Below are positions 1 through 7,225 of a DNA stretch of 64,000 nt, one piece after another (the first letter of the stretch is position 1; every line of letters starts with the position of its first letter). Source of the stretch: Candidatus Magnetocorallium paracelense (GTDB lineage: Bacteria > Nitrospirota > Thermodesulfovibrionia > Thermodesulfovibrionales > Magnetobacteriaceae); assembly GCA_029001845.1 (NCBI GenBank), contig JAREWP010000095.1, positions 99,161-163,160 on the forward strand. The letters run 5' to 3'. The notes under the pieces were generated by a model that was not told where the DNA came from, did not search any database, and saw only the letters and a program-made list of their open reading frames with translations. The position numbers were made by a program, and so were the translations under genes.

Positions 1-455
1 AAATAACCGACGGCAAACAACTCACTTTCGTAATAAAACTCCGACTGCATGGAGTGGCAGGAGGTCATATAAAATGATTGAATAAACTCGTTAACCGAGG
101 TTTCTCTGTTAAATCTGTTTAGGGAGTGATCTCTGTATATCTCATATATCTCTTCAGAGAATAAAAGCGGCGAAAAACTGACGGAAACAGCGGCGTTTTT
201 TCTTATAATTCTTCTCTGGCTCTTTGAGGGTTTGAATTTGTCAACGGGAATCCTCAGAGGAATGCAATCACGACAGTCTTCGCATACAGGTCTGAAATAA
301 TAAATCCCGAATTTTCTCCATCCCCTTTCCAGAAGAATGTCCAGCTCTTTCCTGCTTACATCGGATGCATAGAAGTAATTAAACCTCTGAATTTTTCCTT
401 CAAGGTAACTGCATCTGTCAGGTCTGGTAAAATCCGGCATTTTGAGTATTTTCAT
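1..455 (-). CDS. bpt: Aspartate/glutamate leucyltransferase (Bpt), 3' end cut by window edge
   Basis: This is the N-terminal ~150 residues of a Bpt/ATE1-type aminoacyl-tRNA-protein transferase. The family moves Leu (or Arg) from tRNA onto N-terminal acidic residues and so marks proteins for ClpAP degradation in the cytosol. I translated the reverse complement. It starts MKILKMPDFTR at 455 and carries the family landmarks CSYLEGK, GWRKFG, FRPVCEDCRDCIPLRIPV and PSKSQRR. The Cys residues in CSYL and CEDCRDC are the conserved ones. An AGAGG ribosome-binding motif lies about 9 bases before the ATG at 455; an internal Met at 440 is the alternative. The gene runs off the left edge of the window. 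The macro-domain gene follows upstream on the same strand. Confidence 0.88.
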   Translation of the reverse strand, partial: MKILKMPDFTRPDRCSYLEGKIQRFNYFYASDVSRKELDILLERGWRKFGIYYFRPVCEDCRDCIPLRIPVDKFKPSKSQRRIIRKNAAVSVSFSPLLFSEEIYEIYRDHSLNRFNRETSVNEFIQSFYMTSCHSMQSEFYYESELFAVGY

Positions 456-500
456 CGTTAAAGGGCCTCTTAAAAGAAATGTCGCAGCCAGGGGAAGCTT

Positions 501-513
501 AGGGACAGTCCCT
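501..513. repeat. Short palindrome AGGGACAGTCCCT after the macro-domain gene
   Basis: A 6-bp inverted repeat with a 1-base centre abuts the stop codon of the macro-domain gene, in the gap before bpt. It resembles short palindromes often seen near REP-associated elements, but no T-run follows and its role is unknown. Confidence 0.35.
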
Positions 514-1058
514 TATCTTAGGAGATTATCGAACTCCCTTTTAAAATGGTTAAGAGTACTGTCGTCGAAGATGCAGAATTCCACGACATTCAGAGTGGAA
601 TCGATTCTTTCTGTAAGATACTTCAGGCTTTCTCCAACAAGAATTTCAGCGCATCTCTCCTTTGGAAAGCCGAATATGCTGGAACTTATGGCAGGCATTG
701 AAATACTCTTGAATCCTTTTTCCTCCGCCAGTTTCAAAGAAGAGATAACTGCATTCTTTAATTTATTGTCTTCGTCGCCTTCACCCATTCTTGGCCCTAC
801 GGCATGTATAACAGCCTTACAAGGCAGGCTGCCCGAACATGTGACAGCTGCCGAACCGGTAGGAACATGGCCGATTTTGTTGCTCTCCTCCTGAATGATA
901 TTTCCACCCTTTCTGACAATTGCGCCCGCCACTCCTCCGCCGTGTTGTAAAGCGGAATTGGCTGCATTGACAATGGCATCAACATCTCTTGACGTTATAT
1001 CGCCCTTTACGAGCCTTAGATTTTTATTCCCTCTTTGTTTTTCAGCTATAACTTCCAT
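513..1058 (-). CDS. Macro-domain protein (O-acetyl-ADP-ribose deacetylase / YmdB-like)
   Basis: A 181-residue stand-alone macro domain, expected to bind ADP-ribose and hydrolyse O-acetyl-ADP-ribose or ADP-ribosyl adducts. Visible landmarks are GDITSRDVDAIVNAANSAL, the GGGVAGAIVRKGG loop, a phosphate-binding ISSSIFGFP segment and a VIHAVGP strand. These match the MacroD/YmdB class, including the Asn-Ala-Ala-Asn segment. The open frame extends to 1139, but I start at 1058. AAAGGAGGAACA is a near-ideal ribosome-binding site 6 bases before that ATG, and the upstream residues are not conserved-looking. It is probably co-oriented with bpt, with a 57-base gap. The substrate cannot be told from sequence. 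Confidence 0.9.
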   Translation of the reverse strand: MEVIAEKQRGNKNLRLVKGDITSRDVDAIVNAANSALQHGGGVAGAIVRKGGNIIQEESNKIGHVPTGSAAVTCSGSLPCKAVIHAVGPRMGEGDEDNKLKNAVISSLKLAEEKGFKSISMPAISSSIFGFPKERCAEILVGESLKYLTERIDSTLNVVEFCIFDDSTLNHFKREFDNLLR

Positions 1059-1278
1059 TTGTTCCTCCTTTGATATCTCTTTCTTTCTTCCACACAAAGA
1101 CAGAGAGAAAAAAAGATAAAAATGAATCTGATAGTTCATATGATTTAAAATATACTATGAATATCATGGTCAAAGTGGCATGCCCGTCTCCATGCACGAA
1201 TAGAGAATCCCTTTTTCGTTAGTATAGCACAGAGCCTTTTCTCTTGAATAGCAAAGTTTTCCGGATAGGCTTTTTGCA

Positions 1279-1308
1279 TTGACAATAACTCACGAATTTT
1301 GTTTAAAT
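1279..1308 (+). promoter_or_regulatory. Candidate sigma70-type promoter ahead of the DHS-like/arg genes
   Basis: TTGACA at 1279-1284 is followed after 17-18 bases by a weak AT-rich -10 (TTTAAA or TTAAAT, 1302-1308). It lies about 40 bases before the start codon of the gene at 1346. The -35 is perfect and the -10 poor, so this is a candidate only. Confidence 0.4.
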
Positions 1309-1345
1309 AAATATTTTTAGTTCCTCATTCTCGGAGGTGAAGTCG

Positions 1346-2281
1346 TTGAGTTGCTTAGATTTTAAGAATGTAAAAAGATATTCTCTTTCAGACAGAAAGA
1401 GCAAGGTATGCTTGCCCGAGCATGGACATGTTTATGAAAAGGGACTTGATTTTAAAGGCTTTCTCGGATTGTTGCCTGAAATACTCGCCGGATCTGATTT
1501 CAGAAAAGTAGTGGAGGCAATTGTCAGGGCGAGAAAGAATGGCAGGGCTGTTATATTGGGAATGGGTGCTCATCCTGTCAAGGTCGGACTGTCTCCTTTG
1601 ATTATCGACTTAATGAAAAGAGGAATCATTACAGCTCTTGCTGCTAACGGCGCTACTATTATTCATGACTTTGAGCTGGCTTATACCGGACACACTTCTG
1701 AAGACGTTCAGGAGGAATTGCAAAAAGGAACCTTTGGAATGGCCGAGGAGACGGGTGTTTTTATTAACAGGGCTATCACAGATGGTGTAAAAAAGGGATA
1801 CGGTATAGGAAGGTCCCTTGGAGAGTTTATTCACAATAGCAACGATTGTAATAATAAGGAGATAAGTCTGTTCGCCGCCGGAGCGGCTTTGGGTATACCG
1901 GCAACCGTTCATGTCGCAATCGGGACAGATATCGTTCATATGCACCCCGAGGCTGACGGAGGCGCCATCGGAGAAGGGAGCCTCCGAGATTTCAGACTCT
2001 TTGCTTCAAAGGTGGCAGAGCTGGAGGGAGGCGTTTATATCAATCTTGGTTCAGCGGTGATTATGCCTGAAGTTTTTTTGAAAGCCCTGACTCTGGCAAG
2101 AAATACGGGGCAGAGAGTTTTTAACTTCACTACTTTGAATATGGATTTTATACGACACTACAGGGCCTTTGAAAATGTAACGAAAAGACCGGTAATACCT
2201 GAGGGCATAGGAATTACTCTTGTCGGCCATCATGAGATTATGTTTCCTCTGTTGATTGCTGCGATTATAGAGAGTATGTAA
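1346..2281 (+). CDS. Deoxyhypusine-synthase-like protein of unknown role, next to argD
   Basis: A protein of about 311 residues with a Rossmann-type alternating pattern. Segments such as ILGMGAHPVKVGLSPLI, ALAANGATIIHDFELA and HVAIGTDIVHMHPEADG recall bacterial deoxyhypusine-synthase-like proteins. I do not see the full set of DHS catalytic residues, so the function is open. The open frame begins at a GTG at 1337, but that codon lies inside the CGGAGGTG ribosome-binding motif (1332-1339). TTG at 1346, 8 bases after GGAGG, is the more likely start. It precedes argD and argF on the same strand, separated from argD by a large palindrome. A link to arginine or polyamine metabolism is only suggested by this context. 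Confidence 0.6.
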   Translation: MSCLDFKNVKRYSLSDRKSKVCLPEHGHVYEKGLDFKGFLGLLPEILAGSDFRKVVEAIVRARKNGRAVILGMGAHPVKVGLSPLIIDLMKRGIITALAANGATIIHDFELAYTGHTSEDVQEELQKGTFGMAEETGVFINRAITDGVKKGYGIGRSLGEFIHNSNDCNNKEISLFAAGAALGIPATVHVAIGTDIVHMHPEADGGAIGEGSLRDFRLFASKVAELEGGVYINLGSAVIMPEVFLKALTLARNTGQRVFNFTTLNMDFIRHYRAFENVTKRPVIPEGIGITLVGHHEIMFPLLIAAIIESM

Positions 2282-2291
2282 GTAAGGGTTT

Positions 2292-2403
2292 CTTATTCTT
2301 ACTCAATGTCATTAACCTAAGGTGCTTTGCTCCTTAAGTTAATGACATTGTATTTTTACTTATAATCTCAATCTCATTGATTAAGATTATGAGTAATAGT
2401 AAG
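2292..2403. repeat. Nested palindrome with three-way-junction geometry before argD
   Basis: Outer arms 2292-2304 and 2391-2403 pair with two mismatches. Inside them lie an 18-bp stem (2305-2322 with 2332-2349, one mismatch, 9-base loop) and a 12-bp stem (2362-2373 with 2379-2390, one mismatch, 5-base loop). The whole element could fold as a three-way junction in DNA or RNA. It ends 8 bases before the argD start codon and there is no clear Shine-Dalgarno between them. It could be a miniature mobile element or an argD leader structure. No ARG-box match was seen. Confidence 0.7.
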
Positions 2404-2411
2404 ATTGTGAG

Positions 2412-3611
2412 ATGGAGAGCAGAAGATTGATTGAAGAATCGTCTAAGTATATTATGAACACATACAGTCGATTTCCCGTTGTCCTGGAAAAGGGCAGGGG
2501 GGTGAATATTTGGTCTGTCGATGGTAAGAGATATACGGATTTTTTTGCAGGCCTTGCAGTCAATGTCCTGGGTCATTGCTACCCCAGGCTGGTCGTGGCG
2601 ATGCAAAAACAAACTCAGAGGTTGATTCATATCTCCAACTTTTACCATAATGAAATGCAGATAAACTTTGCTCGATTGCTCGTAAAGAATTCTTTTGCCG
2701 AAAAAGTTTTTTTTTCTAATTCCGGCTCTGAAGCGAATGAAGCGGCAGTTAAGCTGGCAAGGAAATATTCAAAAGAGAAAATCGGATATGAGAAAAATGA
2801 AATTATTACCACACTTAACTCATATCACGGCAGAACTCTTGCCATGACGTCGGCTACCGGGCAAAATAAAATACAACAGGGATTCGAACCTCTTACACCG
2901 GGTTTCAAATATGTCCCATATAACGATATAGATGCATTGTCAGATGCTGTTAACGAACGGACATGCGCAATAATGCTCGAACCGGTGCAAGGCGAGGGAG
3001 GCGTTATCGTACCTTCCCGAGAATATCTGCCTGCTGTAAGAAAGCTTTGCAACGAAAAGGGGGTACTCCTTATACTCGATGAGGTGCAAACCGGTATGGG
3101 CCGTACCGGCAAACTCTTTGCTTATGAGCATTTTGGAGTCAGGCCGGACATTATGTCTCTTGCCAAGTCTCTTGGCGGGGGAATGCCTATTGGCGCAACA
3201 CTTGCTACTGAGGAGGTTGCATCGGCCTTTTCCAGAGGCAGCCATGACTCTACTTTCGGTGGAAATCCCCTTGCCTGTGCAGCAGGCATCGCTACTTTGG
3301 AGTCAATTCTGGAAGACGGCATACTTTTACAGGAGTGTATGAGAATTGGAGGTTTTTTCATGGAATCTCTGGAAGGTTTAAAGAGTAAGCATCCGGATAT
3401 AGTAAGCGATGTGAGGGGACTCGGCCTTTTAATCGGCATGGAACTTAGCAGAGGATGTATGGAAGTCGTACAAGCCTGTTTTGAACGTGGTTATCTTATA
3501 AATCTTACGGGAAACAACACATTGCGTTTCTGCCCGCCGCTGATAGTAACAAAAAACGATATCAAAGGTTTAACATCGTCGCTTGACGAGGTGCTTGGGA
3601 GGTTGTCATGA
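2412..3611 (+). CDS. argD: Acetylornithine aminotransferase
   Basis: PLP-dependent class III aminotransferase (399 residues, normal length) that converts N-acetylglutamate semialdehyde to N-acetylornithine using glutamate in arginine synthesis; ArgD enzymes often also serve in lysine synthesis. Landmarks: YIMNTYSRFPVVL at the N-terminus, FFSNSGSEANEAA (phosphate binding), YHGRTLA, the LILDEVQTGMGRTG segment with the PLP Asp-Glu-Val-Gln, and the Schiff-base lysine in SLAKSLGGG. The ATG at 2412 lacks an obvious Shine-Dalgarno and follows a large palindrome (2292-2403). The stop overlaps the argF ATG by 4 bases, indicating translational coupling. Confidence 0.95.
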   Translation: MESRRLIEESSKYIMNTYSRFPVVLEKGRGVNIWSVDGKRYTDFFAGLAVNVLGHCYPRLVVAMQKQTQRLIHISNFYHNEMQINFARLLVKNSFAEKVFFSNSGSEANEAAVKLARKYSKEKIGYEKNEIITTLNSYHGRTLAMTSATGQNKIQQGFEPLTPGFKYVPYNDIDALSDAVNERTCAIMLEPVQGEGGVIVPSREYLPAVRKLCNEKGVLLILDEVQTGMGRTGKLFAYEHFGVRPDIMSLAKSLGGGMPIGATLATEEVASAFSRGSHDSTFGGNPLACAAGIATLESILEDGILLQECMRIGGFFMESLEGLKSKHPDIVSDVRGLGLLIGMELSRGCMEVVQACFERGYLINLTGNNTLRFCPPLIVTKNDIKGLTSSLDEVLGRLS

Positions 3612-4528
3612 AAAAGGATTTTTTAACTGTCTGGGATCTCTCGTCAAAGGAGATCTCCTTATTAATCGAACGTTCTCTGGAACTGAAGAGGGGCGGAGAT
3701 AAATTCGACAATTTCCCTTTAAAAGGCAAGAGTGCAGGCCTTATATTCGAAAAATCCTCAACAAGGACAAGAGTGTCTTTCGAAGTCGCGATTTATCAGT
3801 TGGGAGGACAGCCGATATTTTTAAACAGCAATGACATTCAGTTAAAAAGAGGAGAATCCGTCGCTGATACGGCAAGGGTGCTCTCCGGTTACCTCGATTG
3901 TATAATTATAAGAACCTATGCCCATGAAAGGATTATTGAATTCGCAGGAAATTCTTCCGTGCCTGTTATAAACGGACTCACTGACAAACATCATCCCTGT
4001 CAGGTACTGGCGGACATTATGACGATAAGAGAGAAACGAGGAAAATTCGAAGGCGCTTCCGTCGCCTATATAGGAGACGGTAACAATGTGGCCAACTCTC
4101 TTTTGGAGATATCCTCTCTCCTGGGTATTCATCTGATCATCGCCTGCCCCGAAGGGTATGAACCTGATGCCGAGGTTTTGGACAGAACAAGAAGCACCGG
4201 TAAGAACGAGATTATTCTTTTGAAAAATCCGAAAGAAGCAGTAGGGGCTGCCGATGTTATTTATACGGATGTGTGGATCAGTATGGGTGATAATGAATCA
4301 GACGTAAAGAAGAAGGAGAAGTTTAGAAAATATCAGATAAACGATGAACTTTTGTCATGCGCAAAGAGGGATGTTATTGTACTACACTGTCTTCCTGCAC
4401 ACAGGGGGGAGGAAATAACATCGGAAGTATTGGACGGACCAAAAAGCGCTGTTTTTGATCAGTCGGAAAACAGGCTTCATACACAAAAAGCGTTGCTTGA
4501 GTTATTAGTCGCTTCCAAAGAGGATTAA
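3608..4528 (+). CDS. argF: Ornithine carbamoyltransferase
   Basis: 306-residue cytosolic enzyme that joins carbamoyl phosphate and ornithine to give citrulline. It shows the carbamoyl-phosphate motif SSTRTRVSFE, the HPCQVLADI motif, DVWISMGD and the ornithine-binding HCLPAHRGEE loop, all in the expected order and with no missing catalytic residue. The ATG overlaps the argD stop (ATGA), so the two genes are very likely one transcriptional and translational unit. Other arg genes are not in the window. Confidence 0.96.
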   Translation: MKKDFLTVWDLSSKEISLLIERSLELKRGGDKFDNFPLKGKSAGLIFEKSSTRTRVSFEVAIYQLGGQPIFLNSNDIQLKRGESVADTARVLSGYLDCIIIRTYAHERIIEFAGNSSVPVINGLTDKHHPCQVLADIMTIREKRGKFEGASVAYIGDGNNVANSLLEISSLLGIHLIIACPEGYEPDAEVLDRTRSTGKNEIILLKNPKEAVGAADVIYTDVWISMGDNESDVKKKEKFRKYQINDELLSCAKRDVIVLHCLPAHRGEEITSEVLDGPKSAVFDQSENRLHTQKALLELLVASKED

Positions 4529-4604
4529 AACTTAGATAATAATCGATGTAAAGTATACCAACACAGGAGGACCAGGGTGTAATGTAGAAAGAGTATCAAA
4601 TGTC

Positions 4605-4683
4605 GAATGTCGAACAGGGAATAACGAATGTAGAAGGAACGTTTTTTGTACTTTCATTATTTATGATTCCCTCTTCGATATTC
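4605..4683. repeat. MITE/REP-like palindrome upstream of RNase J
   Basis: Arms 4605-4622 and 4666-4683 are 18 bases each and pair 16/18. The left arm partly repeats the motif GAATGTCGAA (also at 4599-4608). Such GAATRTCGAAT-type strings are common interspersed repeats. An open frame from 4600 joins this element to the RNase J gene, but I regard that extension as non-coding. Confidence 0.6.
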
Positions 4684-4728
4684 CTTAGTGATATTTATTT
4701 TTACACTCCTCTCTTCTCCTCAAACACT

Positions 4729-6423
4729 ATGGACACGCATCAACAACATAACACACCACCCGATAAAAATTCTTTGAAAGTAATTCCCCTTGGCGGAGTG
4801 GAAGAAATCGGTATGAATATGACTGTCTTCTCCTGTGGGGACGATATGATTCTTGTCGATGCGGGGTTGATGTTTCCTGATGACAGTATGCCGGGTATAG
4901 ATTATGTAATTCCCGATTACTCCTATATCCTCGATAACAGAGAGATGTTGAAGGGGATCATAATCACCCACGGTCATGAAGATCATACAGGCGCTTTACC
5001 TTTTCTCCTTAAAGAAATTGGTGATGTTTGTCCGATTTATGCGACATCGTTGACATTGGGTCTGATAAAGGAGAAACTCAAAGAACATAAGCTCGACAAT
5101 ATCGTACTTAACAGGATTAAACCACGTGATATTGTAAATCTGGGCTCCTTTACGGTTGAATTTATAAGGGTAACTCACAGCATTGTCGATGGTGTGGGGC
5201 TCGCGATAATTACACCATTAGGTAATATAATACATACCGGCGATTTTAAGCTGGATCCCACTCCCGTGGACGGCGATCTCATGGATTTTCTCAGGTTTTC
5301 GGAATATGGCGAGAGAGGCGTCCTGTTAATGCTGTCTGACAGTACAAATGCAGAGAAAGGCGGCTTTACTTTTTCAGAGAAAGAGGTACGCAGAGCTTTT
5401 GAAGATATTTTTTCCAACTCCCTTGGCAGAATAATAATCGCTACATTCTCATCCAATATACATAGGATTCAACAAGCGATAGACGTGGCTGCTCTATACG
5501 GGAAAAAGGTGATTCTCTGCGGCAGAAGCATCGAGTCCAATGCCAGAATTGCTCTGGATACAGGTTATCTGAAAATTCCTCCCGATACATGGGTGGGACT
5601 TGACGAGATAGATGCTCTGAAGCCTGAAGATACCGTAATAATAACAACAGGAAGCCAGGGAGAACCCATGAGCGTTCTTTCCAGAATAGCCGTTGGCGAA
5701 CATAAACAGATAAAGGCTGTAAAAGGAGATACCGTTATTATTTCCGCAAAGATGATTCCCGGCAACGAGAAAGCGATCGGCAGGATCATAAACCATCTTT
5801 TCAGAAGAGGGGCCGATGTGATATATGAAAAGGTTTCCGAGATCCATGTGTCAGGACACGCCTCAAAGGAAGAGTTGAAGCTGCTTTTAAATATTGTAAG
5901 GCCGAAATATTTCATGCCTGTTCACGGCGAATACAGGCATCTCATATATCATGCCAAGCTGGCTTATAAGATGTCCATACCTGAGGAAAATGTCTTTATC
6001 ATGGACAACGGCGACGTTTTGGAGATTACAGACGAGAGAGCCGCTGTTGTATGCAAAGCGCCTTCAGGGAGGATATTTGTTGACGGAAAGGGCATTGGAG
6101 ATGTGGAAGACTTGGTGTTGAGAGACAGGAGAAAGCTATCTTATGACGGAATCGTTCTTGTACTTGTTTCGGTTAACAGAGAAAGCGGTGAGGTAATGCC
6201 GGGCCTTGATATTATTACCAAAGGCTTTGTCATTGAAGAAGAATCTCGGGACTTTATAGATGATGCAAAGTGCGTTCTTTTAGAAGTGATTAAAAATCTC
6301 GACGATGAGGTCATCAGAGACATGCCGATGTTACAGGCCAGGATCAGATCGAAGCTTAAAAAATTTATTTATAAGTCCATGGAGAGAAGACCCGTGATTG
6401 TTCCGTTCGTGATGGAAACCTGA
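4729..6423 (+). CDS. rnj: Ribonuclease J
   Basis: Metallo-beta-lactamase/beta-CASP ribonuclease of about 564 residues with 5'-3' exo- and endonuclease activity, involved in RNA turnover. The zinc-binding HGHEDH motif (in THGHEDHTGALPF), TGDFKLD, SDSTNAE and HVSGHAS are all present, with a C-terminal beta-CASP and RNase J tail. The open frame reaches back to 4600, but the first 43 codons overlap a palindromic repeat and carry no family sequence. I place the start at ATG 4729 (MDTHQQHN), just before the conserved LKVIPLGGVEEIGMN. Neither start has a good Shine-Dalgarno. The stop is one base from the uppP ATG. Confidence 0.92.
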   Translation: MDTHQQHNTPPDKNSLKVIPLGGVEEIGMNMTVFSCGDDMILVDAGLMFPDDSMPGIDYVIPDYSYILDNREMLKGIIITHGHEDHTGALPFLLKEIGDVCPIYATSLTLGLIKEKLKEHKLDNIVLNRIKPRDIVNLGSFTVEFIRVTHSIVDGVGLAIITPLGNIIHTGDFKLDPTPVDGDLMDFLRFSEYGERGVLLMLSDSTNAEKGGFTFSEKEVRRAFEDIFSNSLGRIIIATFSSNIHRIQQAIDVAALYGKKVILCGRSIESNARIALDTGYLKIPPDTWVGLDEIDALKPEDTVIITTGSQGEPMSVLSRIAVGEHKQIKAVKGDTVIISAKMIPGNEKAIGRIINHLFRRGADVIYEKVSEIHVSGHASKEELKLLLNIVRPKYFMPVHGEYRHLIYHAKLAYKMSIPEENVFIMDNGDVLEITDERAAVVCKAPSGRIFVDGKGIGDVEDLVLRDRRKLSYDGIVLVLVSVNRESGEVMPGLDIITKGFVIEEESRDFIDDAKCVLLEVIKNLDDEVIRDMPMLQARIRSKLKKFIYKSMERRPVIVPFVMET

Positions 6424-6424
6424 T

Positions 6425-7225
6425 ATGGATACTGAAATAATCAGGGCCATAATTCTTGGAATCGTACAGGGGATTACGGAGTTCTTCCCTATAAGCAGTA
6501 CTGCCCATCTCATACTTTTCCCATGGTTTTTCGGTTGGGAGGGCAGGGTGGATACACTCTCTTTTGACATTGCTCTTCATACAGGCACTCTGGCTGCGAT
6601 TGTGATATGTTTCTTTAAAGACTGGATAGAAATTCTAACAAAAAGACCAAAGCTTCTCTCCCTTCTGATTCTTTCTACCATCCCCGGTGGTTTGTGCGGT
6701 TTTTTCTTTGACGATCTTGTAGAAACTACCTTGAGAAGTCCCTTGATTATATCAATAAGTCTGACAGGCATAGGAGTTTTTATGTTTCTATCGGAGCGAC
6801 ACTACAAAAAGAGGATGATTAAGTCAAGCCTCGGCGCCATCACACTCTCCGACGCCATACTTATCGGCTTTGCTCAGGCAGTAGCCCTGATTCCGGGCGT
6901 TTCCAGATCGGGCATTACAATATCCACTGCACTGTTCAGAGGGGTGTCAAGAGAGACTGCCGCAAAATACTCATTCCTGATGGCCACTCCTATTATCGCA
7001 GGCGCGACAATACTGGAAGGAATCTCCATGATAAACGTAGGCGATTTCAGGGGAGATATCTCTCTCTTTGCCGCCGGCATAGCCGCTTCATTTTTATCCG
7101 GTCTCGGAGCCATAAAATTTCTCATGATCTTTTTCAGAAAGTATTCTTTAAGAGTTTTTGTTTATTACAGATTCGCTTTAGCGTTTATTATTATTGCAGT
7201 AATGTTATTGCACTATTATGGCTGA
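6425..7225 (+). CDS. uppP: Undecaprenyl-diphosphate phosphatase (BacA/UppP)
   Basis: A 266-residue polytopic inner-membrane protein that dephosphorylates undecaprenyl pyrophosphate to recycle the lipid carrier for peptidoglycan and other surface polymers; overproduction gives bacitracin resistance. Both signature motifs are visible: GITEFFPISSTAHLIL near the N-terminus and PGVSRSGITIS in the second half, with the catalytic Glu and Arg/Ser residues. Several hydrophobic segments span the length. It starts 1 base after the RNase J stop and overlaps ftsK by 8 bases, so RNase J, uppP and ftsK form a tight operon. Confidence 0.96.
   Translation: MDTEIIRAIILGIVQGITEFFPISSTAHLILFPWFFGWEGRVDTLSFDIALHTGTLAAIVICFFKDWIEILTKRPKLLSLLILSTIPGGLCGFFFDDLVETTLRSPLIISISLTGIGVFMFLSERHYKKRMIKSSLGAITLSDAILIGFAQAVALIPGVSRSGITISTALFRGVSRETAAKYSFLMATPIIAGATILEGISMINVGDFRGDISLFAAGIAASFLSGLGAIKFLMIFFRKYSLRVFVYYRFALAFIIIAVMLLHYYG

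Noticed and set aside
4600..4728. N-terminal extension of RNase J
   Set aside because: It covers a palindromic repeat, has no conserved residues and no ribosome-binding site; ATG 4729 is preferred.
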